The position numbers and the translations under genes are program-made. Below, piece after piece: positions 16,661 to 26,700 of a stretch of DNA of 64,000 bases. The DNA is from Chloroflexi bacterium 44-23. Its GTDB lineage: Bacteria > Chloroflexota > Anaerolineae > Anaerolineales > Anaerolineaceae. Every line of letters starts with the position of its first letter. Position 1 is the first letter of the stretch. The notes below the pieces were generated by a model, which saw nothing but the letters and a program-made list of their open reading frames with translations, was not told the DNA's origin and did no database searches. The DNA lies in NCBI GenBank assembly GCA_001899005.1, contig MKUW01000007.1, positions 186,001-250,000 of the forward strand, in the 5' to 3' direction.

Positions 16661-17722
16661 TTAATCATGAACGCTGACAATCGTTCCCACTGAAGCCCAA
16701 TTGTACAACCAACCTGCTTCATCTGTTTGCATATTAACACAACCGTGGCTCATGGGTGTTCCAAAATTGTTATGCCAATAAGTTCCATGAATGCCGTAAC
16801 CTCGGTAAAAATACATGGTATATGGCACGTTCGGTAAATAATAATCTGGCCCAGTCATAAGAGTATAACGATATTTAACATAAATATGGTATTGTCCGGT
16901 AACGGTTGGATGCCAATAAGTACCTGTGGATACCAGGAAGGACGCAACTATCTGATCGCCTTCAAATGCGTATAACATCTGTTGACTAAGATCGATATCG
17001 ATCCAGCGTGTATCTGAACTTATTTCTGCGGGGATCACAGCGTCATTGTCAGTGACCTGGGTCGGTTGAGGCGTGTTGGATGGAGTCACCGTTGGTGTTT
17101 CGGTCGCGGTCGCGGTTGCTGTCGCAGTAGCGGTTTGGGTCGCAGTGGCGGTTGCAGTCGGCGTTGGTGTGGCTGTTGCAGTCGGTGTGGATGTCGCAGT
17201 GGCAGTTGGGGTGATCGTCATTTTGAGCAAGGCACCGGCTGGTTTTGGGATGGGGATTTGACGGGCGAATACAGTTTCGATCGCCGGATAAGCCATCCAG
17301 GCTCCAAATATCAGCAAAACTATGGCGACCAATAATCCGGCCGGAAGCATCCACCAATGTGCTTTTTTTGTTGAGACGGGCGAACGGCTGGCTTGAGCTT
17401 TTTGTGCAGGTGTAGCAGCCAATTGCATTCGAATCTGGTTGGCTTTGGCAATTTGGGATTGGCGTAATCGTTTAACAGCCCAGGACATCCCCTGGCGGGC
17501 ACGTTCGCTTTGAGGGTTGATTACCAATGCCTGTTTCAGGTAACGAACACTATCTTCAGGTGAAGAACTGGCTGCCAGGATTAACCAGGCTTCCTCCATG
17601 GCGGGTTCGATTTCAAGCGCTTTATTTGCCCATTGTGATGCCAGCTCATAATTCTTTATTCGTATTGCGTCTCGAGCATTTATAAGGGCCTGGACTGCGT
17701 TTTGAGAATAGAACGGATTCAC
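16661..17722 (-). CDS. TPR-anchored L,D-transpeptidase (YkuD) with Thr/Pro linker
   Basis: 353 residues. Cytosolic TPR-like helices (1-80: ELASQWANKALEIEPAMEEAWLIL type) are followed by a basic segment and one membrane helix (about 124-146, WWMLPAGLLVAIVLLIFGAW). A TATPTPTATA repeat linker (about 175-225) comes next, then a YkuD domain with HGTYWHNN and SHGCVNM, Cys328. The topology is cytosolic TPR plus extracellular enzyme. It overlaps the amidase gene by 4 bases, implying co-translation. The TPR part may couple wall cross-linking to a cytoplasmic partner (inference). The Thr/Pro repeat gives long spurious frames on the other strand. Confidence 0.9.
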   Translation of the reverse strand: MNPFYSQNAVQALINARDAIRIKNYELASQWANKALEIEPAMEEAWLILAASSSPEDSVRYLKQALVINPQSERARQGMSWAVKRLRQSQIAKANQIRMQLAATPAQKAQASRSPVSTKKAHWWMLPAGLLVAIVLLIFGAWMAYPAIETVFARQIPIPKPAGALLKMTITPTATATSTPTATATPTPTATATATQTATATATATATETPTVTPSNTPQPTQVTDNDAVIPAEISSDTRWIDIDLSQQMLYAFEGDQIVASFLVSTGTYWHPTVTGQYHIYVKYRYTLMTGPDYYLPNVPYTMYFYRGYGIHGTYWHNNFGTPMSHGCVNMQTDEAGWLYNWASVGTIVSVHD

Positions 17723-18507
17723 GGAGAATCCCCCAGATTCAGATCCGGAACATTTTCTTTATTTATGAAACATTCGATTCCTGCCACAATACCATCCGCG
17801 ATTAAATCCGGTTGATTACGGATGATCTGATTGTCCAGGTTTAAAAACCCTGTTTCGATAATTGCCGCAGTAGTTTCAGGATTGATTTCGCTGAATGTAT
17901 GGTAGCTGGTCATATCGGATGTAATCGTATTAACATGAAAGCGCAGATTGGTAGTCGTCTGGTAACGATTGATGAGACATTTTTCCAATCTTTCGGTGCG
18001 ATCCGGATATGAACTGTTGGAAGCGGAAGCGACTTTAAAACCGGTTGCTTCATCATTGATGTATTCACAAGAATCATTGTGAATTGAAATCAGTGCCAAT
18101 CCCAGATACTGGTTTAAGCGTGGGTCGAATTCTTCCAGCAAGTCAACAATGTAACCTTTCGCCTTAAGTTTTTGCTGTACCAATGTGGCGATTCGTAAGT
18201 TAGCATCCATTTCCGTAAACCCATCCGGACAAACAGCACCCGAATCATTGCCATAGTGACCGGCAACAATCCCGATTCTAAGTGCTGGCATACCAGTCGG
18301 TGTTGGGTAAATAACTGTTGATTGTGCCTGCCAAATTTCGTAAATGTTTTGCATCTTGTCAGAGAATAGATTGGCAGGGGTCCATGTTGTAAAAATGGTT
18401 GCGGCTAAAATGGCTATTCCCGTTATACTTAGGATAGCGTTGCCAATATGGAAATTGGACATCCCATTTTTTGTTGCAGGTGAGATACTGGAAGTGGAAT
18501 TTTTCAT
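17719..18507 (-). CDS. N-acetylmuramoyl-L-alanine amidase (Amidase_3)
   Basis: 262 residues with one N-terminal membrane helix (about 23-42) as signal anchor. The amidase fold spans about 77-252. Zinc ligands are visible as His in VAGHYGND, Glu in FTEMDANLR and His in SIHND; the catalytic Glu is in AIIETGFL. The enzyme cleaves the bond between MurNAc and the stem peptide outside the membrane. It is the first gene of the wall-remodelling operon followed by two L,D-transpeptidases. Confidence 0.88.
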   Translation of the reverse strand: MKNSTSSISPATKNGMSNFHIGNAILSITGIAILAATIFTTWTPANLFSDKMQNIYEIWQAQSTVIYPTPTGMPALRIGIVAGHYGNDSGAVCPDGFTEMDANLRIATLVQQKLKAKGYIVDLLEEFDPRLNQYLGLALISIHNDSCEYINDEATGFKVASASNSSYPDRTERLEKCLINRYQTTTNLRFHVNTITSDMTSYHTFSEINPETTAAIIETGFLNLDNQIIRNQPDLIADGIVAGIECFINKENVPDLNLGDSP

Positions 18508-18666
18508 GTTTTTTGATAGTACCCCAGAAAAAAAGGGTTTGCAAGTTAAATTTAAAACACCTTTTCTTGATGCTGATATTGTATTCCAAAAAATGGAATT
18601 CTATGTCGAATAAATATAGCAATAAATGTGCCTGAACACAACAAGATACTATGCGAGGAAGTATTG

Positions 18667-19149
18667 ATGACGATAAGTTCTGAACAATTTAAGGAAAGTA
18701 TGCGCTGCTGGGCATCCGGTGTTGCCATCGTAACCTCAATTTATGATGATGTCATTCATGGCATGACAGTAAATTCTTTTCATTCCATTTCAATTTTTCC
18801 GCCGATCATTGGCGTAACTCTGGCTAATGATACCCGCACAAAACAAATGATTGATAATACAAATGTTTTTGGTGTGACAATCCTTTCTGACGAACAACAA
18901 GAAATCTCAGACCGTTTCGCTGGAAGAATTATTGACAGTGGCAACCGTTTTGAAGGATTGCAGATATTTGTTCTTTCAAGTGGGGTGCCTTTTGTTAAGA
19001 ATGGTCTTGCTTTTTTTGATTGTATTGTAAAATATCGCTATGAACTTGCTTTTTCCACGTTGTTTATGGCGGAGGTCATTGCTACAGAAAACCAGCCAGG
19101 AAAACCGCTCTTGTATCTCAACCGGGAATATCGCTACTTGCGGGATTGA
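18667..19149 (+). CDS. Flavin reductase-like FMN-binding protein
   Basis: I chose ATG 18667 (MTISSEQFKESM) after GAGGAAGTATTG; the frame is open to 18628. 161 residues. The split-barrel flavin reductase pattern is clear: FKESMRCWASGVAIVTS, GMTVNSFHSISIFPPIIGVTLA, FGVTILSDEQQEISDRFAG. Family members reduce FMN with NAD(P)H or act as oxidoreductase components; cytosolic. It is 3 bases from the AMMECR1 gene and surely co-transcribed with it, an uncommon pairing. Confidence 0.88.
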   Translation: MTISSEQFKESMRCWASGVAIVTSIYDDVIHGMTVNSFHSISIFPPIIGVTLANDTRTKQMIDNTNVFGVTILSDEQQEISDRFAGRIIDSGNRFEGLQIFVLSSGVPFVKNGLAFFDCIVKYRYELAFSTLFMAEVIATENQPGKPLLYLNREYRYLRD

Positions 19150-19152
19150 AAA

Positions 19153-19728
19153 ATGTTCGAGTTTCTTGGGATAAACGATCAAAAAATTTTACTGAATATT
19201 GCGCGGTCGTCCATTATTAATCATCTGGCGGGGGTATCACAGGAACCAATCCTGCTAAGCAATTATTCAGAAAATTTGCAGGCGCTTGGGGCTTCATTCG
19301 TTACATTGACCACTTTCACCAGTCATCGATTGCGGGGCTGCATTGGTGCTTTGGAAGCATATCAGCCCTTAATTCTGGATGTGCGTCAACACGCCATTTC
19401 AGCAGCAACTGAGGATTACCGTTTTCGACCAATAGATTTGGCTGAAATGGATAGGATTCGGATTGAAATTTCCCGGTTGACGCCAACTCAAAAGTTGGAA
19501 TATGATAATGGAGAAGAGCTACTTCTGAAACTTTTTCCCGGAAAAGATGGAGTCGTGCTTTCGGATGGATATCACAGAGCTACATTTCTACCCCAGGTTT
19601 GGGAAAAGGTGGGCACAACTGAAAGCTTTTTAGGTCAGCTTTGTCTTAAAATGGGGGTAGATTACGATCTGTGGCGTAAGAAGAAATTGGATGTGTCAAC
19701 TTACCAGGTTCAGGAATTTTCGGAATAA
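19153..19728 (+). CDS. amrA: AMMECR1-domain protein (AmmeMemoRadiSam system protein A)
   Basis: 191 residues spanning a complete AMMECR1 domain, with the invariant HRLRGCIGAL loop, DYRFRPI, IEISRLTP, GVVLSDGYHRATFLPQVW and the C-terminal LCLKMG. In many bacteria it occurs with a MEMO1-like protein and a radical SAM enzyme, whose joint chemistry is still poorly defined. Neither partner is nearby. Here the partner is a flavin reductase-like protein. A weak bidirectional terminator follows. Confidence 0.9.
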   Translation: MFEFLGINDQKILLNIARSSIINHLAGVSQEPILLSNYSENLQALGASFVTLTTFTSHRLRGCIGALEAYQPLILDVRQHAISAATEDYRFRPIDLAEMDRIRIEISRLTPTQKLEYDNGEELLLKLFPGKDGVVLSDGYHRATFLPQVWEKVGTTESFLGQLCLKMGVDYDLWRKKKLDVSTYQVQEFSE

Positions 19729-19763
19729 AAAAAGAGACTGACAATTAGAATAAGCCTCTTTTT
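19727..19763. terminator. A/T-rich bidirectional terminator
   Basis: AAAAAGAG pairs with CTCTTTTT across a 19-base loop, between the AMMECR1 gene and the convergent DUF4013-like gene. Few G-C pairs, so strength is uncertain. Confidence 0.4.
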
Positions 19764-19778
19764 AAATCGCCGGTATTT

Positions 19779-20429
19779 TTACATACCCATCGGATCCGTT
19801 GCCTCAAGATAAGCCTGGCCATACAAATGGCCTAACATGGCTACAGCATAGGGAACAGTTAGCAGGATTCCCACAAAACAGGCTATGCTACCAAGTGATG
19901 AAATGAAAGAAGCTGCTAGAGTCCCAACTAATACGAGCAGGTAAGCCATGGGTGCTTTTTTGACCAGGCTGAAAACATTATTGAAGGATAAGCCGGCTCC
20001 GATTGAATCTTCGACAGCCACGCGTCCGTAAGCCGCTGGCAAAACAAAACTCATTGCAATTCCATAAAGCATCATGATAAGTCCGAAACAGGTCGTAACC
20101 AAAGACACTGCGAGCATAGCAGTATCATCTCCATTGGCTGCAATTGCGGTCATTATCAGGATAGGGACATAGATAATGAGCAACGGGATGCTGTAAACCA
20201 GTGCCACGATTGAGGCTTTAAAACCGCGACTGAGGTCATCTCCAAATTCCATTTCCGGCAGTGGGTTTTGGACATTACGAATCACATTTAATGTAATCCG
20301 TAAGCTCCAACCTAAAAGCACCATCTGACCAATAATTGGTATCAGAACACCGATTAAACCAGGAATGATAAGTTTCTTAAACCAATCTTTATCTTGAAAA
20401 ACAAAAGTAAATGCATCTGCAAATCTCAC
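19779..20429 (-). CDS. DUF4013-family membrane protein
   Basis: 216 residues. The N-terminus MRFADAFTFVFQDKDWFKKLIIPGL and the following G-L-I-P-I-I-G helix are typical of DUF4013. About five to six membrane helices cover most of the protein, with the segment NPLPEMEFGDDLSRGFK between helices 1 and 2. Function unknown; the family is widespread in Chloroflexota, Firmicutes and archaea. Monocistronic by position. Confidence 0.8.
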   Translation of the reverse strand: MRFADAFTFVFQDKDWFKKLIIPGLIGVLIPIIGQMVLLGWSLRITLNVIRNVQNPLPEMEFGDDLSRGFKASIVALVYSIPLLIIYVPILIMTAIAANGDDTAMLAVSLVTTCFGLIMMLYGIAMSFVLPAAYGRVAVEDSIGAGLSFNNVFSLVKKAPMAYLLVLVGTLAASFISSLGSIACFVGILLTVPYAVAMLGHLYGQAYLEATDPMGM

Positions 20430-20540
20430 AACTTCCTCCTCTGGAATAAAAATGAAAATGAATAAGACATTTGTATAATTTTATTGATTATATAAATTTA
20501 TGCAAGCGCACAATGGTTAATCTGATTAAATCAAACTCGA

Positions 20541-20807
20541 TTAACAGTGGATAAATTGGTTAACATTTAAAACAAAAATTGTTGCACGTTTTTGTTCAGG
20601 TTCATCCGCCGGTTCCAGGTTGGAGCGTATGATTTGCAGTGCTTCTTCTACTTTATCATCTTCAACACCCATGAAGAGCGAAGAATTCCCTCTGCGTAAG
20701 AATCCTCCGGTTGAGGCTGTCAGAGTCACTCGGAAATTCTGGGAGGTAAGAGCGTGGGATACCGGGTCTGCATCCCGATCACGAACGATTGCGATAATCA
20801 TTTTCAT
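20541..20807 (-). CDS. darA: PII-like cyclic-di-AMP receptor (DarA/PstA family), copy B
   Basis: 88 residues, slightly shorter than the usual 105-110. It starts MKMIIAIVRDRDADPV, as PstA/DarA proteins do, with the signature TASTGGFLRRGNSSLFMGVED that forms part of the nucleotide site, and ends with a strand FVLNVNQF. Such trimeric cytosolic proteins bind c-di-AMP. The ATG overlaps the stop of copy A in TAATG (translational coupling). The long T-loop region is short here. Confidence 0.88.
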   Translation of the reverse strand: MKMIIAIVRDRDADPVSHALTSQNFRVTLTASTGGFLRRGNSSLFMGVEDDKVEEALQIIRSNLEPADEPEQKRATIFVLNVNQFIHC

Positions 20808-21154
20808 TACATAACCTCCTCAAAATAATCAACATCCAATGCGAAAATATTTGCTCCACCAATTGTGATGGGTGTGGGTGCCGGTAACGGGAGGGGTGCA
20901 CTTTCAAGCGGAACTGCAATGTATTCAACCCGTTGGCGACAAGTTTTTTGGAAAATGCTAATTACCTCTTCTTGCTTTTCTCTGGGAATGCCGATGAATA
21001 AGGTCGCATTGCGGCGACCCAGGAAACCGCCAACACTTGCCAATCGGGAAATGTGGATATCCATATTCTCGAGACTAAATTCTGCGAGATCGACGTCTTG
21101 AGCCTGAATGACTGCCATTAAGAGAACATCTTTTGATTGAGATTTATCATCCAT
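20807..21154 (-). CDS. PII-like cyclic-di-AMP receptor (DarA/PstA family), copy A
   Basis: 115 residues, a divergent paralogue of the downstream gene. It has the core SVGGFLGRRNATLFIGIPREKQEEVI and the terminal strand FALDVDYFEEVM, plus an 11-residue N-terminal extension and a Pro-rich loop (PLESAPLPLPAPTP). Tandem paralogues suggest a heteromer or two ligands. It sits 15 bases after the glycosidase-like gene, giving a likely three-gene operon. AAAAGGAAATGAACTC precedes the start. Confidence 0.82.
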   Translation of the reverse strand: MDDKSQSKDVLLMAVIQAQDVDLAEFSLENMDIHISRLASVGGFLGRRNATLFIGIPREKQEEVISIFQKTCRQRVEYIAVPLESAPLPLPAPTPITIGGANIFALDVDYFEEVM

Positions 21155-21169
21155 GAGTTCATTTCCTTT

Positions 21170-23542
21170 TCATTCCGGTATACGAATAAGGTGGGGACCT
21201 TTCCCTGTCGTTTCGATTATTGCGCCACCCGGTGAGAAAAATTGATGACCGGATGAGGTGGTTTTAATCGTAAACCCATTGTAAAGAATAGTAATTGGTT
21301 TTTCGTATACGCTAATGTTATCGATAATAACCTCTCTTCTCGACCATTTCTTTATTCCAGCCAATTTTAAGAATATCGTTATTGGGGGAGCACCTTTAAT
21401 TATATTATATTCACCGGTACCATAACCATCGCTTGCATCATATTGCTGCATCATTCTGTGAAACAGTTTCAAATTTTTTTTAATCGCGTACATATTGTTT
21501 GATAATAATTGGATTGCATCTTTATCATATCCATATTGTACCAAGCCGTGCAAGAGGAGACAATTTAATTCCAGATCAACAATATTGAATTTATCGTTCT
21601 TCATGGGCTGTTCGCTCATGGGTAATAGTGGAAACCCCGATGCCTGCATATATTCCGGAATTAACCAATCCTCAATTAAAATCTTAGCGCGTTTTGGATC
21701 ACATGCGTTAGCCCATAACGGCAACCCTAATGTTAAATCGGTCAATGCAAAATTGCAGGTACGGATGCTTAAAGTATCAGATTGAGGTGCATGATGCACT
21801 TCCACTTGCACAATTCTATCGAAAACATTTACGGAAGTGTAAAATCCGTTTTGTCCGTACCAATGAATGCTGCGAGGAGTGATTTCTTCGATTACTGATT
21901 TCCCCTCAAGTTCTCCCTCAAGCAAAATTCTTGCATTATGAGTGTGTTCTTGCTGGCTAAACAAACGCAGGCTCAAGCGGTTTATTGTATTCAACTTCCT
22001 ATTTATTGAAAATTTTCCAGAACCCTGGCACGTAAATATATTTTTCGTCTTAAAAGATTTGTTTGTTGATTTATCCGCATAATGGTAACGATGCTTGCGC
22101 CCATCCCAAAGTGTATTTAATTGTTCTCGCAAAAAGGATTCTTTTTGTTCCAACCAATTGAGCTCATGCGCCTCTTTGAAAGATTTTCCTAATTCAAGTG
22201 TATGTTGGATTTCACGTAGAAGAAGCGACAGAAGCATCGGAGAAATGATATATTTTGTATCAATGCCTTCCCCGTCTTGATTCCAGCGATTATGAATTGG
22301 CAAATCTTCAAATAAAGTCTGAAGAGCGTTGGACCAGGTTGGAATGCTATCGTTGTTTTCTTCAGCTGATACTGAAAGCCAAGCGCTCAAGTAATTGCAT
22401 AGTCTGCCAAAATTTTCCTTTAGCCAATCCTGATCGGCGCTCATCGGAAATGTTTCAACCAGAGAAGCCGCTACCAGTGGAAACGGCAGCTTTGAGTGAA
22501 GAAGATTAACACGCTCAGATTGGTTTACACCTTCATCCGGTTTGTCAAACGCAAGCAATACCTCAGTTATTTTTGCCCTGACGAATGGAGCCAAGGCAGG
22601 GTTTACCTGCAAAAGATACCAGAGATCAAGCACATTTGCTTGTATGTTGTCTGCATAAGTAAAAGGGGGAGTTTCGACTGGGAAATTTTGTTCAGGGGTG
22701 CGGTTTTTGAGGAAAACAAGCTCAGTCGGTGTATGTGAAGGATGTAAGATAACCTGGTGCGCCAATTTTTGTCCGGCACTGAGCGCAATATCCCACTCAC
22801 GATTACCGGTTTGAAAATAATAATGATCTCTCTGACCGATAACCTCAACTCGGGCAACCTCAGCCTCCCAATTTATATTTAGATGTGAGTTTGCATTGAT
22901 TATGGCGGCCGATTCACTTGCTTCACGGGCAAAAGCCCAATGGTAAACTTGTTGAGTTCCAGGTTGTATGGAGTGGTTATTCTCTAATGAAATCTGACCA
23001 TATTTACCCGCGGAGGGGGCTCCGTTGGAAAGAAAAACAAGATAATCCCGCGTCGTTTTTCCCAGAAGATATGGATGAGAACGAGTTTTAATAATTTTCA
23101 TATTAGAACCGCCCTCAAGTGGCACGAACTGCATAGCCCAACTTGTGGATCCAATAAATTGGGTAGAGGAACCATTGCTGATAATAATACGTCCTAAGGT
23201 CAAATTGCTCTCTTTGACCCAATATTCGATTTTTACTACAATGTCTTCAAATGGCTCCAAAACAAACCGGGCATATGAAGGGAAAACCGCCTGTACTACC
23301 AAAGGTTTCACAAATTGAGAAAGTTTTGTTCTCGTTTCGATTTGGTTAGAAAAAAATGGGAAAATTCTTATACTGGAGGCAGATAATGCCAGCGTTGAGT
23401 AAAGCGATAAACCGCCGCTTCCACCACCATCTGGTTGAACTTCCCAAACGGTTTCGTTCCCCATTTTTTGAGTTCCAAAACGGTAATCTGCCGCGAGAAT
23501 CAGACTGAAAGGTTCTTCGGCGGAAATAGGATAATCTGACAT
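21170..23542 (-). CDS. Six-hairpin glycosidase-like protein (predicted cytosolic)
   Basis: 790 residues without signal peptide. The N-terminal half is beta-rich (supersandwich-like). The middle and C-terminal half are helical with repeats such as NVLDLWYLLQVNPALAPFVRAKI, YIISPMLLSLLLREIQ and NWLEQKESFLREQLNTLWDG, resembling the (alpha/alpha)6 toroid of GH37/63/78-like enzymes. The stretch QYDASDGYGTGEYN may be near the substrate pocket. I cannot assign catalytic acids with confidence, so trehalase- or rhamnosidase-like activity is not claimed. The gene leads an operon with two c-di-AMP receptor genes. Confidence 0.5.
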   Translation of the reverse strand: MSDYPISAEEPFSLILAADYRFGTQKMGNETVWEVQPDGGGSGGLSLYSTLALSASSIRIFPFFSNQIETRTKLSQFVKPLVVQAVFPSYARFVLEPFEDIVVKIEYWVKESNLTLGRIIISNGSSTQFIGSTSWAMQFVPLEGGSNMKIIKTRSHPYLLGKTTRDYLVFLSNGAPSAGKYGQISLENNHSIQPGTQQVYHWAFAREASESAAIINANSHLNINWEAEVARVEVIGQRDHYYFQTGNREWDIALSAGQKLAHQVILHPSHTPTELVFLKNRTPEQNFPVETPPFTYADNIQANVLDLWYLLQVNPALAPFVRAKITEVLLAFDKPDEGVNQSERVNLLHSKLPFPLVAASLVETFPMSADQDWLKENFGRLCNYLSAWLSVSAEENNDSIPTWSNALQTLFEDLPIHNRWNQDGEGIDTKYIISPMLLSLLLREIQHTLELGKSFKEAHELNWLEQKESFLREQLNTLWDGRKHRYHYADKSTNKSFKTKNIFTCQGSGKFSINRKLNTINRLSLRLFSQQEHTHNARILLEGELEGKSVIEEITPRSIHWYGQNGFYTSVNVFDRIVQVEVHHAPQSDTLSIRTCNFALTDLTLGLPLWANACDPKRAKILIEDWLIPEYMQASGFPLLPMSEQPMKNDKFNIVDLELNCLLLHGLVQYGYDKDAIQLLSNNMYAIKKNLKLFHRMMQQYDASDGYGTGEYNIIKGAPPITIFLKLAGIKKWSRREVIIDNISVYEKPITILYNGFTIKTTSSGHQFFSPGGAIIETTGKGPHLIRIPE

Positions 23543-23620
23543 GGAATGATTGTAAAGGGAGACATCCGTGTGGTCAATTGAAATATGCTAGAATCAAAAT
23601 CATATTACAAAAACATATCG

Positions 23621-23709
23621 TATCTTTTCAATAATACGTGGTTGAGAAATGATTTTCAGCAAGCGATCCTCCGCCGAAAACCATTACACCCCTGATTGTT
23701 GAAAAGATA
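23621..23709 (+). ncRNA. Structured element A (three-copy RNA family)
   Basis: A 15-base-pair closing helix (TATCTTTTCAATAAT at 23621-23635 with 23695-23709, one G-U) encloses ACGTGG-TTGAG. A second helix follows (AATGATTTTC with GAAAACCATT) with an apical loop containing GCGATCCTCC, then CCCCT at 23689-23693 on the 3' side. Elements at 29596 and 51612 share these landmarks. A -10-like TGCTAGAAT lies at 23587-23594. It sits 28 bases before the PBP gene, so it could be an sRNA or a leader. Confidence 0.55.
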
Positions 23710-23737
23710 AAACATATCTGCAAAAACTGGATTTAAA

Positions 23738-26700
23738 ATGGATGATCAAGAGAAGAACAAAAACCCGCAAAAAGATGCGGACGCGCACAACCGCTTGAAG
23801 AAAATAATGGATTCGTCAGAAGGTGACGATTCACAGGCATTAACGCCGCCGCGCCAATGGAACCGTAAACCTGTATTACCAACTTCTGATCAAGAAGACA
23901 AACAATCAAATGCAGCGGAGATAAATCGCCACCCTACCGGTGATCCCGAATCGACCGCCGGTTGGTATGCTGCTGACCTTGATAAATTATCATCTGAGGA
24001 TTTGGAAGGTGCAATTAATAGCGAAGAAGATACAGTTGCTCGTCCACTGCCTCATAATGATGCCGAATCGCCACAAACGCAAGAGCAGTTTGATAATCGT
24101 TCTGCATCCTTTATTCCGCCTTTTACAACTGATCTGGATGAGCAGCTGGCTCAAACTCAAGCCAATTCTCCACGGACTCCTCAAAATAGACCACCGTTCC
24201 CGCCGCCGCCTGGTTCAACTCAACGAAATTTACCCCGACAAATCAACCAGATTGATACCCAGGCAACTCGTGTAACTCAATCAGCATATCAAGATCGAAC
24301 TTCCTCTCAAAGCCCAATTACAAGGCCAAATTACACAGTCCCGCCTGTTACCAAGGCAAAATCAAAAAAGCGAAAGAAATCCGGCTACGAAAATATTGGG
24401 GGAGATGGAAATGGCCAATCTGCCTGGGGTTGCTTCTTAAGGATGATAATAGGTATGCTTTTCATTATTATCCTGGTTATCGTTGCGGCTGGTTCATTGG
24501 GTGTGTATCAATATTTCAAGATTGCCTCGACGCTTCCCTCAGTAGATAATTTACGTGAAAGGGCAGCCAAATTTGAAACGACCCGGATTTTGGACCGTAA
24601 CAGTAATGTAATTTACGAGATATTGGACCCAAATGCCGGCCGTAGAACCTATGTGTCTTTGGAGAAAATATCACCTTATCTGATTGCTGCGACCATTGCT
24701 ACTGAAGATAAAGAATATTACAACCATCCCGGATTTGACCCATTGGCTGTTGCACGGGCTTTTGTTCAAAATTATACAGCGGGTGAAATAGTCTCAGGTG
24801 CCTCAACAATTACACAGCAAGTTGCCCGCATGTTACTGTTGGATGATTCGGAACGTTTTACGCGTTCTTATGAACGCAAAGCGCGTGAAATTGTGCTTGC
24901 CGCGGAAATAACGCGTAAGTATTCCAAAGAAGAAATTCTAGAGATATTTCTAAATGAAAACAATTATGGGAACCTGGCTTATGGCATTGAAGCTGCGGCA
25001 GAGACCTATTTTAATACAACATCAGACCGTCTTGACCTTGCCCAGTCTGCTTTCTTGGCAGGATTGCCGCAGGCACCGGCTATTTATGATATTTATACAA
25101 ATCGTGAAGCTACCTTGAACCGTCAAAAACAAGTGTTGGTGTTAATGTACACACTATCGAATGAACGAAACTGTATTTATGTCAGCACTAATCACGCAGA
25201 TGTCTGTGTTAATGAAATTGCCAATGCAGCCCAAGAAATGGAAAATTTTGATTTCAAGCAGCGAGATTATAGTATGCGTTATCCGCATTGGGTCAACTAT
25301 ATTCGTACCCAGCTTGAAAGCCAATTTGACCCACAGACGATATATCGCTCCGGTTTTACAGTATTTACTACCCTTGACCCGGCCTTGCAGGAAAGCGCAG
25401 AACAGATTGTAAAAAATCAGATCGCTGCTTTACAGGAAAACAACGCTTCGAGCGGAGCGGTAGTGATCATGCGACCGAACACCGGTGAAATTTTGGCTAT
25501 GGTCGGTTCAGCCGATTTCTATAACGAACAAATTTCCGGACAGGTGAATATGGCACTGGCACCTCGACAACCCGGTTCATCGATCAAACCGTTGGTTTAT
25601 CTGGCTGCTTTTGAAAAAGGTTGGAACCCTGCTACTTTGATCTGGGACATTCCTACCGAATTCTCACCTTCTGGTGATCCGAACGACCCCAGTGAAAAAT
25701 ATAAACCTGTAAACTATGACGGTCGCTTCCATGGACCACAAACAGTGCGGTCAGCATTGGCAAATTCTTACAATATTCCGGCGGTTAAAGCGCTGCAATA
25801 TGTAGGCATTTACGATAATCCGAATACAGCTGAGAGCGATGGTTTCATTAATTTCGCTCGCAGACTGGGCATATCCACTTTAACTCGTGAAGATTACGGC
25901 CTCTCACTCGCGTTGGGTGGCGGAGATGTAACTCTATTAGAAATGACCAATGCTTTTGCCACTTTGGCAAATAATGGTAACAAAATTCCACCAGTTGCCA
26001 TTACAAAAATTGTCGATCATCTTGGACAGGTAGTTTATGAATACCACGTCCCGGACGGAATCCAGGTTGTACGGTCAGATTTGACCTACCTGATTACCTC
26101 CATCATTTCAGATAATTCGGCACGGGCACCGATGTTTGGTTCGAACTCAGTACTGAATCTGCCTTTCCAGGTGGCTGCTAAAACCGGAACAACCAATGAT
26201 TTTCGCGACAATTGGACCATGGGTTATACTCCGGATGTGGCAATCGGCGTTTGGGTTGGAAACGCAGATTACACTCAAATGGTAAATACGACCGGCTTAA
26301 CTGGCGCAGCCCCGATTTGGGCAGAAATTATGCAAGTGGCGGTTAACCAAATTACTGGCAATAATCCGACCGCGTTTATGCGTCCTGCCAATATCGTCGA
26401 CCGGGTTATTTGCTCATTATCTGGTACTGAACCTTCCGAATGGTGTCCGAACCAACGAAATGAAGTATTTGCACCGGACCGCCTACCATTACCCAAAGAA
26501 GATGATTTTTGGAAGAAGATAAATATTGATACCTGGACTGGGTTACGTTCATCGGCAGCCTGCAATGATTTCACCTCTGAAGAATTTGTCCTGAATATTA
26601 AGGACGATGCCGTCAAAAAATGGATCAATGACGATTCACAAGGCAGAGAATGGGCTCGAAGCATTGGCTTTGATGAGCCTGTCCTTTTTGTTCCTGATAG

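Noticed and set aside
17080..17225. Possible tandem-repeat or CRISPR-like array
   Set aside because: The periodicity is 6-12 bases and in frame with a Thr/Pro linker; there are no spacers.
17049..17357. Several 60-100 residue frames on both strands
   Set aside because: They are by-products of the GC-periodic Thr/Pro repeat inside the L,D-transpeptidase gene.
18344..18622. Frames on both strands upstream of the amidase gene
   Set aside because: They overlap the 5' end of the amidase gene and the promoter region without ribosome sites or family resemblance.
23621..23709. Identification of elements A-C as 6S RNA, SRP RNA or a known riboswitch
   Set aside because: They are about half the length of 6S RNA, lack the SRP tip sequence, and match no riboswitch core I know.
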